The notes: generated by a model not told the origin, from the letters alone. A stretch of DNA of 37,085 bases from Paludibacteraceae bacterium (GCA_018056165.1 JAGPGD010000016.1:1-37085); one strand, 5' to 3'; shown: positions 24,957 to 34,213, counted from the stretch's first letter. Program-made: numbers and translations.

Positions 24957-25727
24957 ATGGACATTGTACTGATTGGTGCTGGAAATGTAGCAACTCAAAT
25001 TGCTAAAACTTTCCAGAAAAAAAATATTTCGATCAAGCAAATTTATAGCCGAACATTAGAAAATGCACAAAAGCTTGCTAAAGAAATAAATGTTTCGTTT
25101 ACAAATAATTTGGCAGAAATTGACCGTCAGGCTGATGTCTATTTTTATGCAGTGAAGGACAGTGCTTTAGAAGAAATTATCAGAAAAATTAATATTCGAG
25201 AAGGTTTACATATTCATACCGCTGGAAGCATTCCTATCAGTGTTTTTGAAGGATTTGCAGAAAAATATGGCGTATTTTATCCGTTGCAAACATTTTCAAA
25301 AACAAGAGAAATAGATTTTACTCATATTCCCATTTTTATTGAAGGGAATTCACCAGTATCCGAGCAGCAAATTTTTCAATTGGCTCATTTACTGTCTGAT
25401 AAAATTTTTATTGCTTCTTCAGAACAACGGCAACTCATTCATTTATCGGCAGTTTTTGCCTGTAATTTTTCCAATCACATGTTTAATATTGCCAGTGAAA
25501 TAGTGGCACATGCTGGATTTTCTTTTGAAATTTTGAAACCTTTAATTGAAGAAACTGTTCAGAAGTTAAATGCTATGACGCCTTTTGAAGCTCAAACAGG
25601 ACCAGCTGCACGAAACGATGAAAAAGTCATTCAAAAGCACCTTTCTCTTTTAACAAATCAACCCGAATTAGCCAATATTTACAAAATTATTTCGGAACAT
25701 ATTTCTAAAACTTATTCTAAACAGTAA
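24957..25727 (+). CDS. Rossmann-fold plus DUF2520 oxidoreductase-like protein
   Basis: This is a 256-residue protein with an N-terminal NAD(P)-binding Rossmann fold (GAGNVATQIA, about 6-15) resembling ProC and F420-dependent reductases. A C-terminal helical DUF2520 domain follows (about 125-250), with FYPLQTFSK, LSAVFACNFSNHM and TGPAARND. The TGPxxRxD block is the family signature. The substrate is unknown. It lies 24 bases before the prenyltransferase and is probably in one operon with it. Confidence 0.85.
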   Translation: MDIVLIGAGNVATQIAKTFQKKNISIKQIYSRTLENAQKLAKEINVSFTNNLAEIDRQADVYFYAVKDSALEEIIRKINIREGLHIHTAGSIPISVFEGFAEKYGVFYPLQTFSKTREIDFTHIPIFIEGNSPVSEQQIFQLAHLLSDKIFIASSEQRQLIHLSAVFACNFSNHMFNIASEIVAHAGFSFEILKPLIEETVQKLNAMTPFEAQTGPAARNDEKVIQKHLSLLTNQPELANIYKIISEHISKTYSKQ

Positions 25728-25751
25728 AAATCAAGTAAAATTTTTTGTTCT

Positions 25752-26747
25752 ATGCCCATAAAATCCTACTTGAAAATTGTTCGTTTGCCTGATTTAATTT
25801 TTATAGCTTTCATTCAATATGCTATGTATCGGGCTATTATCATTCCTTTGCTGATGACGGGAGGATTTGATGATATTTCAAATTATGTTCATCTGGGGCT
25901 TTTGATACTGTCAACCGTTTTTATTGCCGCAGGCGGTTATGTGTTGAATGATTATTTTGATGTAAAAATTGATCGCATCAATCGTCCAGATAAAATGATT
26001 GTTGATAAGGAAATACCTCGTCGAAAAGCTATGATTTATTATCAAATTTTCACGGCAATAGGCGTTATTTGTGGCTTGATTTTATCTTGGTGGGCTAAAA
26101 GTTTTACGTTAGGACTCATTTTTATCATTACGCCAGGTTTGCTTTGGTTTTATTCATCTAGCTATAAACGTCAGCTTTTAATTGGAAATTTGGTAGTAGC
26201 TTTTCTTTCAGCTATTTGTATTTTGCTGCCTTCTATTATGGAATTGGCTTTTCTTAAAATACAATATGGTAATTTGATTTATCAAACGCCACTTCCTAAA
26301 AAAATTTATAGCTGGACAGGCGGATTTGCCTTTTTTGCTTTTCTTTGTACTTTCATTCGCGAAATTATAAAAGATATGGAAGACATAGAAGGCGACAAAG
26401 AACTGGAATGCAGAACTTTACCTATTGTTTGGGGTATTCAGAAAACGAAAAATTTGATTTATCTTCTCATTATCTTTGTTATTGTCAGCTTAATGTTAAC
26501 CAATAATTTTCTAATCCCCTTTCAGGGAACTTTTACGTTGAAATATATTATTTTCGGACTGGTAATTCCTTTTTTCTGTCTGGCATTTTTAATTGCAAAA
26601 TCGAAAAGTCAAAAAGATTTTCATCAAACTGCTACTTTTTTAAAAATTATTATGCTGATTGGCGTTCTATATAGTTTTGTATTTTATTTTCTTGAAGCCA
26701 AAGAATTTAATATTCCTTTTTTTAGTGTGTTTATTTCTTCTCAATAA
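25752..26747 (+). CDS. UbiA-family prenyltransferase (geranylgeranylglycerol-phosphate geranylgeranyltransferase-like)
   Basis: This is a 331-residue inner-membrane enzyme with about 8-9 membrane segments. The first aspartate-rich motif is NDYFDVKIDRINRPDK and the second is KDMEDIEGDKE; together they bind the Mg-diphosphate of the prenyl donor. Bacteroidota members of this subfamily are usually annotated as geranylgeranylglycerol-phosphate geranylgeranyltransferase by similarity to archaeal lipid enzymes, but the true acceptor in bacteria is uncertain. The neighbours (DUF2520 protein, peptidase M49) do not resolve it. It could also act in quinone or other isoprenoid metabolism. Confidence 0.85.
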   Translation: MPIKSYLKIVRLPDLIFIAFIQYAMYRAIIIPLLMTGGFDDISNYVHLGLLILSTVFIAAGGYVLNDYFDVKIDRINRPDKMIVDKEIPRRKAMIYYQIFTAIGVICGLILSWWAKSFTLGLIFIITPGLLWFYSSSYKRQLLIGNLVVAFLSAICILLPSIMELAFLKIQYGNLIYQTPLPKKIYSWTGGFAFFAFLCTFIREIIKDMEDIEGDKELECRTLPIVWGIQKTKNLIYLLIIFVIVSLMLTNNFLIPFQGTFTLKYIIFGLVIPFFCLAFLIAKSKSQKDFHQTATFLKIIMLIGVLYSFVFYFLEAKEFNIPFFSVFISSQ

Positions 26748-26773
26748 ACTAACGCAACTAATTAATTATCAAC

Positions 26774-28813
26774 ATGAAAAAATTAATTTTTGTGCTTATG
26801 ACTTCTTTTCTAATTGCTTGTAGCCATCAGGAATCACAAACTCCTTCGATTCAGGATTTTAAATATTCAGTTGATCGATTTGCAGATATTGAAATTTTAC
26901 GTTATCGTGTTCCTGATTTTGAAGAACTTTCTCTTCAACAAAAAGAATTGATTTATTATCTTAGTCAAGCTGCTCTTGAAGGTAGAGATATTATTTACGA
27001 TCAGAACAACAAATTTAATTTATGCGTTAGACGAACTCTGGAAGCTATTTATACAAATTATCGTGGAAATAGAAAGTCAGGAGATTTTCATCAATTAACT
27101 GTTTATTTGAAACGTGTCTGGATGAGCAATGGCATTCATCATCATTATGCTGAAGATAAATTTATTCCTGAATTTTCGCAGGTTTTTTTTATTGAAGCAG
27201 TAAAAAGTATTGATCCTTCACAATTACCTTTGCTAAAAGGCGAAACCGTTGATGATTTGCTTAAAAAATTAATTCCCGTTATTTTTGATCCAACCGTTTA
27301 TCCAAAAGGTACCAATCAAGCTGAAGGAGTAGATTTGATTCTTACTTCAGGAAATAATTATTATGAAGGTGTAACTCAAGAAGAAGCTGAAGATTTTTAC
27401 AATAAAATGATCAATCCAAACGATAAAGCTCCCATTTCTTATGGACTAAACAGCAAATTAGTAAAAGAAAATGGTATTATTCATGAAAAGACTTATCAGA
27501 TAAATGGTTTATATGGCGAAGCAATAAAGCGTATTGTTTACTGGCTTGAAAAAGCAGCAGAAGTTGCTGAAAATCAACAACAGAGAGAGGTAATTAATAC
27601 CTTGATTCATTATTATCGAACAGGCGATTTAAAAATTTTCAATGATTATTGTATAAAATGGGTGCAAGATACCACATCAATGGTTGATTTTATCAATGGT
27701 TTCATAGAAACTTATGGCGATCCATTAGGATTAAAAGGTAGTTGGGAAGCTCTGGTTGATTATAAAAATTTGGAAGCAACAAAACGTACAGAAATCATCA
27801 GTAAAAACGCCCAATGGTTTGAAGATCATTCACCTATTGACAAACGTTTTAAAAAAGAACAGGTAAAAGGCATTTCAGCAAAAGTAGTAACAGCAGCAAT
27901 GTTAGGTGGCGATTGTTACCCTTCTACACCCATTGGTATTAATCTGCCTAATGCCGATTGGATTCGTCATGATTATGGTTCAAAATCTATTACGATTGAA
28001 AATATAACGGAAGCTTACGACCAAGCTGCTTTGAAAAGCGGTTTCAATGAAGAATTTATGTGGAGTGATATAGAACGTGAACGAGCAAAAAAGTATGGCT
28101 CTTTGACCAACAATTTGCATACCGATTTACATGAATGTTTGGGACATGGTTCAGGAAAACTTTTGCCTGGTGTTAATCCCAATCGATTAAAAGCTTATGG
28201 TTCAACTATAGAGGAAGCCCGAGCCGATTTGTTTGGACTTTATTTTCTATCCGATCCAAAAATGATAGAGCTCGGCTTATTGCCTGATAACGAAGCTTAT
28301 AAAGCGGAATATTATCAATATATGATGAATGGCTTACTTACACAACTTACGCGTATTCAGCCAGGAAAAAACATTGAAGAAGCTCACATGCGTAATCGCC
28401 AATTAATTGCCAATTGGGTGTATCAGAAAGGTTTGCCTGAAAAGGTGGTAGAATTGAAAAAGAGAGACGGAAAAACTTTTGTGGTCGTTAATAATTACGA
28501 AAAATTACGTTCACTTTTTGGGATGTTATTGGCTGAAATTCAGAGAGTAAAATCTACTGGTGATTACGATGCAGCAAAAAATCTGGTAGAAAATTATGGC
28601 ATTAAAGTAGATCCTGTTTTGCATCAGGAAATTTTGGAACGTTACAAGAAACTCAATCTTGCTCCTTATAAAGGATTTGTTAATCCAGTTTATACTCCTG
28701 TTATCAACAAAAAAGGAAAAATAGCAGATGTCAAAATTTCTTACGATGAAGATTTTGTAGAACAGAATTTACGTTACTCGAAAAATTATTCTCACCTTCC
28801 AACATTCAATTGA
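26774..28813 (+). CDS. Peptidase M49 lipoprotein (dipeptidyl peptidase III)
   Basis: This is a 679-residue zinc metallopeptidase that removes dipeptides from the N-terminus of oligopeptides. The zinc motif is HECLGH (H453-H458), the M49 HExxxGH pattern with Cys at the third position, followed by GSGKLLPG. The second zinc motif is EEARAD (about 480-485). A lipobox IAC (C16) after a 15-residue hydrophobic signal predicts a lipoprotein in the envelope, unlike cytosolic eukaryotic DPP III. The Cys variant is known from Bacteroides thetaiotaomicron DPP III. Similar proteins are sometimes mislabelled as dihydrofolate reductase. It begins 26 bases after the prenyltransferase, so it is likely the last gene of that operon. 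Confidence 0.9.
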   Translation: MKKLIFVLMTSFLIACSHQESQTPSIQDFKYSVDRFADIEILRYRVPDFEELSLQQKELIYYLSQAALEGRDIIYDQNNKFNLCVRRTLEAIYTNYRGNRKSGDFHQLTVYLKRVWMSNGIHHHYAEDKFIPEFSQVFFIEAVKSIDPSQLPLLKGETVDDLLKKLIPVIFDPTVYPKGTNQAEGVDLILTSGNNYYEGVTQEEAEDFYNKMINPNDKAPISYGLNSKLVKENGIIHEKTYQINGLYGEAIKRIVYWLEKAAEVAENQQQREVINTLIHYYRTGDLKIFNDYCIKWVQDTTSMVDFINGFIETYGDPLGLKGSWEALVDYKNLEATKRTEIISKNAQWFEDHSPIDKRFKKEQVKGISAKVVTAAMLGGDCYPSTPIGINLPNADWIRHDYGSKSITIENITEAYDQAALKSGFNEEFMWSDIERERAKKYGSLTNNLHTDLHECLGHGSGKLLPGVNPNRLKAYGSTIEEARADLFGLYFLSDPKMIELGLLPDNEAYKAEYYQYMMNGLLTQLTRIQPGKNIEEAHMRNRQLIANWVYQKGLPEKVVELKKRDGKTFVVVNNYEKLRSLFGMLLAEIQRVKSTGDYDAAKNLVENYGIKVDPVLHQEILERYKKLNLAPYKGFVNPVYTPVINKKGKIADVKISYDEDFVEQNLRYSKNYSHLPTFN

Positions 28814-28829
28814 ATTTGATAATAAGTAG

Positions 28830-28860
28830 AAAAGAATAAAAAAATCATTGTTATTCTTTT
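28830..28860 (+). terminator. AT-rich terminator after peptidase M49
   Basis: A perfect 10-bp stem AAAAGAATAA/TTATTCTTTT (28830-28839 with 28851-28860) lies 16 bases after the stop. The T-tract is part of the stem, so it may work in both directions. Confidence 0.55.
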
Positions 28861-29124
28861 AGAAGGAATTGCTTGATAAAATTTTTTGTTCGACTAACAA
28901 AATACCTCGAGGCTTGTTTCGAGGTTATTCATTTAAATTTTTGGTTTGCCATTCAACAATCATAATTGAGAATAACTTTAAGTAATATTTTGTGCAATTT
29001 TTTTAAAAAAATCCGTTTCTGCTATTAAATATATTATCTACCATTACAACTGATTAACAATTTTTTCCATCTTTTTTGTTAATGATTTTCTATAATATTT
29101 TTTTAGTCATTAATAAATAATCAG
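28861..29124. other. Gene-free region between peptidase M49 and rseC
   Basis: About 260 bases of AT-rich sequence contain one copy of the dispersed hairpin repeat (28905-28934). Nothing else is recognised before the rseC promoter. Confidence 0.5.
28905..28934 (+). repeat. Dispersed hairpin repeat, copy 1
   Basis: This is a 30-base unit beginning CCTCGAGGCTTG and ending GGTTATTCATTT. CCTCGA pairs with TCGAGG to make a hairpin. It matches 27 of 30 bases at 35374-35403. It is intergenic and REP-like. Confidence 0.65.
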
Positions 29125-29132
29125 TACCTTTG
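29125..29132 (+). promoter_or_regulatory. Promoter -7 element of the rseC-rnf operon
   Basis: TACCTTTG matches TAnnTTTG. Predicted transcription starts near 29138-29140, which supports the ATG at 29164 rather than the in-frame TTG at 29143. The -33 place carries TTTTAG (29101-29106). Confidence 0.65.
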
Positions 29133-29163
29133 TGCTCAAAAATTGCAATGTCTACATTACAAA

Positions 29164-29586
29164 ATGAGTCAATCAATAGAACATTCAGGTATTGTTGAAC
29201 AAATTAATGGTGAGCAAATAAAAGTGCTGATTATGCAGCAATCGGCATGTAGCGAATGTCATGCTAAAAGTTTATGCTCTATTGCTGATAAAAAAGAAAA
29301 AATTATTGAAGTAATCAGTTCTGATCCTACTTTAAAAGTGGGTGACAGAGTGATTATTTATGGAGAAAGTTCAATAGGACTTCAAGCAGTATTATTGGCT
29401 TTCATCATACCTTTCGTATTAATTTTTTTAGCTTTGTTTATATTTCAACATTTCATTGAAAATGAATTAATAGCAGGAATTTTAGCCATTCTGGTGCTCG
29501 TTCCTTATTATCTTATTCTTTTTTTATCGAATAAACGATTAAAAAACAAGTTTCAATTTAAAATTAAAAAAGAAGATACAATTTAA
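29164..29586 (+). CDS. rseC: SoxR-reducing system protein RseC family
   Basis: From the ATG this is a 140-residue membrane protein. The N-terminal soluble part has the cysteine set CSECHAKSLC (with a further SI-D motif), which suggests metal or Fe-S binding. Two membrane segments follow, at about 71-91 and 95-120. RseC homologues are found with Rnf/Rsx complexes; in E. coli they help the Rsx system reduce SoxR. Here it is the first gene of the operon, 49 bases before rnfB. An in-frame TTG seven codons upstream is rejected because it lies at the predicted transcription start. Confidence 0.85.
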   Translation: MSQSIEHSGIVEQINGEQIKVLIMQQSACSECHAKSLCSIADKKEKIIEVISSDPTLKVGDRVIIYGESSIGLQAVLLAFIIPFVLIFLALFIFQHFIENELIAGILAILVLVPYYLILFLSNKRLKNKFQFKIKKEDTI

Positions 29587-29635
29587 GGAAGTAAATTTTT
29601 TTTTGAACAACTTTAAACTCAAGAGATAAATTAAA

Positions 29636-30502
29636 ATGAATGTAATATTAATTTCAGTACTTTCTTTAGGAGGAATCGGGGCACTATCGGCTCTGATTTT
29701 ATATTTTGTGGCACAAAAATTTCAGATTTTCGAAGATCCGCGAATTGACGAAGTTGAAGCAGTTTTACCTGCCGCTAATTGCGGAGGCTGTGGTTATCCA
29801 GGATGTCGAGCTTTTGCAACTGCTTGTGTTAAAGCTGAGTCGTTAGATAATTTGGTTTGTCCAGTTGGTGGAGCTCCCGTAATGGAAAAAGTAGCCTCTA
29901 TTTTAGGAAAAACAGCAGCAACCATCACTTCAACGATTGCTGTAGTGCGATGTGGTGGGAGTTGTGAATATCGTCCTCGTGTCAATGTTTATGACGGAGT
30001 AAAAACTTGCGCCATTGTTCATCAACTTTATCAGGGAGAAACACTTTGTAGTTGGGGTTGTCTGGGTTTTGGCGATTGTGAAGCTGTTTGTACTTTTGAT
30101 GCTATTCATATCAATCCACAGACCCTGTTACCTGAAGTTGATGAAGAAAAATGTACTTCATGTGGACTTTGTGTAAAAGCTTGCCCGCGAAATATTATTG
30201 AGCTTCGTCAGAAAGGTCCCAAATCAAGAAGAATTTACGTAAATTGTGTCAATCAAGATAAAGGAGCTGTTAATAAAAAAGTATGTACGGTTGCTTGCAT
30301 TGGTTGTTCAAAATGTCAACAAGTTTGTAATTATGATGCTATTATCATAGCAAACAACCTTGCTTATATTGATGACGAAAAATGTAAATTGTGTAGAAAA
30401 TGCGTGGATGTTTGCCCTACTAATTCAATAGTGGAAATAAATTTTCCTCCACGCAAAACAAAAACAGAAACATCTTCCAATATTTCTATTACAGAACAAT
30501 AA
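29636..30502 (+). CDS. rnfB: Rnf complex subunit RnfB (Fe-S electron-input subunit)
   Basis: This 288-residue subunit of the ion-translocating ferredoxin:NAD+ oxidoreductase receives electrons from ferredoxin. It has an N-terminal membrane anchor (about 4-26) and an Fe-S domain with C49, C52, C57 and C75 (CGGCGYPGC). It then has several 4Fe-4S ferredoxin motifs, including CTSCGLCVKACP, CIGCSKCQQVC and CKLCRKCVDVCP. The C-terminal tail is short. The order rseC-rnfB-C-D-G-E-A is tight, with a 44-base gap to rnfC. Confidence 0.95.
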   Translation: MNVILISVLSLGGIGALSALILYFVAQKFQIFEDPRIDEVEAVLPAANCGGCGYPGCRAFATACVKAESLDNLVCPVGGAPVMEKVASILGKTAATITSTIAVVRCGGSCEYRPRVNVYDGVKTCAIVHQLYQGETLCSWGCLGFGDCEAVCTFDAIHINPQTLLPEVDEEKCTSCGLCVKACPRNIIELRQKGPKSRRIYVNCVNQDKGAVNKKVCTVACIGCSKCQQVCNYDAIIIANNLAYIDDEKCKLCRKCVDVCPTNSIVEINFPPRKTKTETSSNISITEQ

Positions 30503-30546
30503 TTTTTCAATTTTTACAAGAAAAATAAAATTTACTTAACTATCCA

Positions 30547-31875
30547 ATGAAAACTTTCAAAATAGGAGGAATTTATCTAGAAGAGTATAAATTATCAGCA
30601 GGGGAAAGAACCAAAGTTATTACATTACCTCAACAAGTGGTAGTGCCTTTACGACATTATGCAGGCAAGCCCAGTATTCCACAAGTAAAACGAGGCGATT
30701 TTTTAAAAGTAGGACAATTAGTAGGTTTAGCTGATGGCTTTGTGTCTGCAAATGTGCATTCGCCGGTTTCAGGTAAAGTTGCGAAAATTGATAATGCTTT
30801 AGATGCGTATGGCTACAAATATCCATCCGTATTTATTGATGTAATTGGCGATGATTGGCTTGAAACCATTGATTTAACCCCTGGAGTAAATCATACATGT
30901 GAATTGACTTCTTCTGAAATCATAAAAAAAATTGCGGAATCTGGAATTGTTGGATTGGGTGGCGCTACTTTTCCTACCCATGTAAAACTTACAATACCTG
31001 CTGGGAAAAAAGCGGAAGTGCTTATTATTAATGGTGCAGAATGTGAACCTTTCCTTACTTGCGATCATCAGTTAATGCTTGAAAAAGGTGAAGAAATCAT
31101 TGTTGGTGTCACCATTTTAATGAAAGCTCTTAATGTTAAAAAAGCCCTCATTGGAATTGAATGTAATAAAAATGATGCAATCATTAATATGAAAAAATGG
31201 GCAAAAACAGAAGAAGGAATTGAAGTAGTTCCCCTACAAACAAAATATCCTCAAGGTTGTGAGAAACAGTTAATTGAAGCCTTGACAGGACGTCGAGTTC
31301 CCAGAGGAGGTCTTCCTGTGGATGTTGGAGCAGTAGTTCAAAATGTAGCTACAACTTTTGCTGTCTATGAAGCCGTTCAGAAAAACAAACCATTGATAGA
31401 GAGAATAATTACAGTTACAGGAAAATCGATGTCGAAACCAGGAAATTTTTGGGTACGAATCGGAACTCCATTAAGTCACGTAGTTGAGCAAGTTGGCGGT
31501 ATTCCAGAAGATACAGGAAAAATTGTAGCAGGTGGACCGATGATGGGACGTGCTTTATTTTCGCTGGAAGTAGCTGTTGCTAAAGGCACATCAGGCTTGC
31601 TTTTCATCCCTTCGGCTGAAGCTTATAGAAAGAAAGTGGAAAATTGTATTCGCTGTGCAAAATGTGTTTTTTCCTGTCCGATGGGGTTGGAGCCTTATTT
31701 ATTAATGAATTTTGGGGAAAAAATGTTGTGGGAAGAAATGGAAAAAAACCAGGTTCTTGATTGTATTGAATGTGGCTCCTGTAGTTTTATTTGTCCTTCT
31801 CATCGTCCTTTATTGGATTATATCAAAAATGGTAAAGTTGCAATTAACAATATAAAAATAAATAGCAATAATTAA
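30547..31875 (+). CDS. rnfC: Rnf complex subunit RnfC (NADH/FMN and Fe-S subunit)
   Basis: This is a 442-residue peripheral subunit on the cytoplasmic side. The N-terminal barrel-sandwich region includes the VHSPVSGKVAKI segment. A nucleotide/FMN-binding Rossmann-like domain resembling Complex I NuoF follows, with GGATFPTHVKL and NGAECEPFLTCD. A SLBB-like region comes next, then two 4Fe-4S motifs CIRCAKCVFSCP and CIECGSCSFICP near the C-terminus. It lacks the long repetitive C-terminal extension of enterobacterial RsxC. RnfD starts 16 bases later. Confidence 0.96.
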   Translation: MKTFKIGGIYLEEYKLSAGERTKVITLPQQVVVPLRHYAGKPSIPQVKRGDFLKVGQLVGLADGFVSANVHSPVSGKVAKIDNALDAYGYKYPSVFIDVIGDDWLETIDLTPGVNHTCELTSSEIIKKIAESGIVGLGGATFPTHVKLTIPAGKKAEVLIINGAECEPFLTCDHQLMLEKGEEIIVGVTILMKALNVKKALIGIECNKNDAIINMKKWAKTEEGIEVVPLQTKYPQGCEKQLIEALTGRRVPRGGLPVDVGAVVQNVATTFAVYEAVQKNKPLIERIITVTGKSMSKPGNFWVRIGTPLSHVVEQVGGIPEDTGKIVAGGPMMGRALFSLEVAVAKGTSGLLFIPSAEAYRKKVENCIRCAKCVFSCPMGLEPYLLMNFGEKMLWEEMEKNQVLDCIECGSCSFICPSHRPLLDYIKNGKVAINNIKINSNN

Positions 31876-31891
31876 AATATAGAATTCAAAT

Positions 31892-32857
31892 ATGAATAAT
31901 TTAGTTGTTTCGCCAGCACCTCATATTCATAGCGGGAATTCCGTTCCTAAAGAAATGAAAGGTGTATTAATTGCATTAATTCCAGCTTATTTAGCTGCTT
32001 TGTATTATTTTGGTCTGGGTGCTTTTATTGTAAGTATTACCGCAGTGATTTCATGTGTGGCTTTTGAATATCTCATTCAACGATTTTTGTTGAAAGGTGA
32101 ATTGACTATTAATAATCTTTCAGCAGTAGTGACTGGATTGTTGCTTTCTTTTAATTTACCTTCCAATCTTCCTATCTGGATAATTATAATAGGTTCATTA
32201 GCTGCTATCGGAATAGGAAAAATGAGCTTTGGGGGTTTGGGGAACAATCCCTTTAATCCAGCATTGATAGGACGTGTATTTTTGTTAATTTCTTTTCCAG
32301 TACAAATGACTACCTGGCCTAAACCTATTCCATTTAATATAGCTTATTTGGATGCAGAAACTTCAGCTACAGCACTTACATTGTTAAAAGAACATACTGG
32401 AACACTTCCTTCAACGCTGGATATGTTTCTCGGGAATATGGGTGGTTCGTTAGGCGAAGTTTCAGCACTGGCTTTGTTGATAGGTTTTGTTTATTTGCTG
32501 GTGAAAAAAATTATTAGCTGGCATATTCCAATCAGCATATTGGCTACTGTGGCTATTTTTGCAGGAATTCTTCATTTTATTCATCCTGAAATGTGTGCTT
32601 CACCGCTTACTCACCTTTTGACAGGAGGTTTATTGTTGGGAGCTATTTATATGGCAACCGATTATGTTACTTCTCCTATGTCAAAATTAGGAATGATAAT
32701 TTATGGTATTGGAATAGGGCTAATAACTGTTATTATTCGGGTTTGGGGTTCTTATCCTGAAGGAATGTCATTTGCTATTTTGATTATGAATGGTTTTACA
32801 CCACTTATCAATGCTTATGTTAAACCAAAACGTTTTGCGGAGGTAGTTAAACAATGA
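31892..32857 (+). CDS. rnfD: Rnf complex membrane subunit RnfD
   Basis: This is a 321-residue integral membrane subunit with about 9-10 membrane helices, homologous to NqrB. T160 in DAETSATAL is the likely site of covalent FMN attachment (family motif [ST]-x-A-T). The GGLGNNPFNPALIGR and LLLGAIYMATDYVTSPMS segments are conserved. Its stop overlaps the start of rnfG by four bases (ATGA), indicating translational coupling. Confidence 0.95.
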   Translation: MNNLVVSPAPHIHSGNSVPKEMKGVLIALIPAYLAALYYFGLGAFIVSITAVISCVAFEYLIQRFLLKGELTINNLSAVVTGLLLSFNLPSNLPIWIIIIGSLAAIGIGKMSFGGLGNNPFNPALIGRVFLLISFPVQMTTWPKPIPFNIAYLDAETSATALTLLKEHTGTLPSTLDMFLGNMGGSLGEVSALALLIGFVYLLVKKIISWHIPISILATVAIFAGILHFIHPEMCASPLTHLLTGGLLLGAIYMATDYVTSPMSKLGMIIYGIGIGLITVIIRVWGSYPEGMSFAILIMNGFTPLINAYVKPKRFAEVVKQ

Positions 32858-33522
32858 AAAAATTAGAATCAAGTCTCAAAAATATGGTCGGTGTGTTGCT
32901 GGCAATCACAGTAATTTCAGCTCTCACTTTAAGTTCCGTTTATTCAGTAACTAAAGATCCGATTGAAAAATCAAAAACAGTAAAGCAACAAAATGCTATT
33001 AAAGAAGTAATTCCAGGTTTTGACCATTTAGCAACTCCTGAAAAAATTAGCTTAAATAGCGGCGACACATTAACTATTTATAAAGCCTATGATAAGGATA
33101 ATGTCTTTATTGGAGCCGCTGTTGAATCTTTTTCAAAAAAAGGATTTGGAGGAGAAATAAAAGTTATGGTAGGTTTTGATAAAGAAGGAAATATCATAAA
33201 TTATTCAGTGTTAGAACAAAAAGAAACTCCTGGCTTGGGAACAAAAATGGTGGACTGGTTTAAAACTCCAATTGGCAATCAAGACATTAGAGGAAAAAAT
33301 CCAGCAAAAAATAATCTTACCGTTAAAAAAGATGGCGGTGAAGTTGATGCCATTACGGCTGCAACTATTAGCTCCCGTGCATTTTTGGATGCTATTCATA
33401 ATGCATATGCTGCTTATTCAAGAAATTTTGAAAACAAAGAAGAAAATAAAATTGATTCTGAAAGTGGAGCTTCAAAAATAGAACATCAGGATTCTACCAA
33501 AAAAGATTCAATGAACAATTAA
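32854..33522 (+). CDS. rnfG: Rnf complex subunit RnfG (covalent-FMN subunit)
   Basis: This is a 222-residue protein with one N-terminal membrane helix (about 11-33) and an extracytoplasmic FMN-binding domain. It has the conserved ETPGLGTKM (124-132), and T171 in DAITAATISSRAF is the likely phosphoester-linked FMN site. The usual motif is SGAT; here Thr-Ala-Ala-Thr replaces Ser-Gly-Ala-Thr, a mild variation. A charged C-terminal tail (about 195-222) follows the domain. Confidence 0.94.
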   Translation: MKKLESSLKNMVGVLLAITVISALTLSSVYSVTKDPIEKSKTVKQQNAIKEVIPGFDHLATPEKISLNSGDTLTIYKAYDKDNVFIGAAVESFSKKGFGGEIKVMVGFDKEGNIINYSVLEQKETPGLGTKMVDWFKTPIGNQDIRGKNPAKNNLTVKKDGGEVDAITAATISSRAFLDAIHNAYAAYSRNFENKEENKIDSESGASKIEHQDSTKKDSMNN

Positions 33523-33538
33523 TAAAAAATGATAAAAA

Positions 33539-34138
33539 ATGAGTCAGTCTAAATTTAAAATCATCCTGAACGGTTTAATCACGGAAAATCCCATATTTGT
33601 GTTGATTTTGGGAATGTGCCCCACGTTAGCTACCTCTAATTCAGCTTTAAATGGAATCAGCATGGGACTTGCTACTTCATTTGTATTAATTGGTTCCAAT
33701 ATAGTGATTTCTATGTTGAAAAACGTGATTCCCGAAAAAGTTCGCATTCCAGCTTATGTGGTGGTGATTGCTACTTTTGTCAGTGTGGTGGAAATGTTCA
33801 TGCAGGCTTATGTTCCTGCTTTATACGAAAGTTTGGGAATTTTTATTCCATTAATTGTGGTTAATTGTATTGTGTTAGGAAGAGCAGAGGCTTTTGCCTC
33901 AAAAAATTCTGTTTTAGATTCTACGTTGGATGGACTTGGCATTGGATTAGGCTTTACAATTGCATTGGGCATTCTGGGAAGCATTCGTGAATTGTTAGGG
34001 ACAGGGAAAATTTTTAATGTCAATATTTTTTCAGACCATTATGGAACTTTGATTTTTATTTTAGCTCCAGGTGCCTTTATTGCACTGGCTTACCTGATTG
34101 CCATTGTCAACAAACTAATTAAACATATTAAAATTTAG
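33539..34138 (+). CDS. rnfE: Rnf complex membrane subunit RnfE
   Basis: This is a 199-residue protein with six membrane helices, homologous to NqrD. Conserved segments are LGMCPTLATSNSALNG near the N-terminus and IPLIVVNCIVLGRAEAFASKN in the middle. The paired NqrD/E-type subunits RnfE and RnfA form the inverted-topology core of the ion channel, with an Fe-S site between them. The gap to rnfG is 16 bases. Confidence 0.95.
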   Translation: MSQSKFKIILNGLITENPIFVLILGMCPTLATSNSALNGISMGLATSFVLIGSNIVISMLKNVIPEKVRIPAYVVVIATFVSVVEMFMQAYVPALYESLGIFIPLIVVNCIVLGRAEAFASKNSVLDSTLDGLGIGLGFTIALGILGSIRELLGTGKIFNVNIFSDHYGTLIFILAPGAFIALAYLIAIVNKLIKHIKI

Positions 34139-34213
34139 ACAGAAAATCATTTCAAATAATGCAATTTCATTATTATCAATCAAAAAATTAATAACGGATA
34201 AATTACAAATAAA

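Noticed and set aside
29143..29163. TTG start adding seven residues to RseC
   Set aside because: It almost coincides with the predicted transcription start; the ATG at 29164 fits family length.
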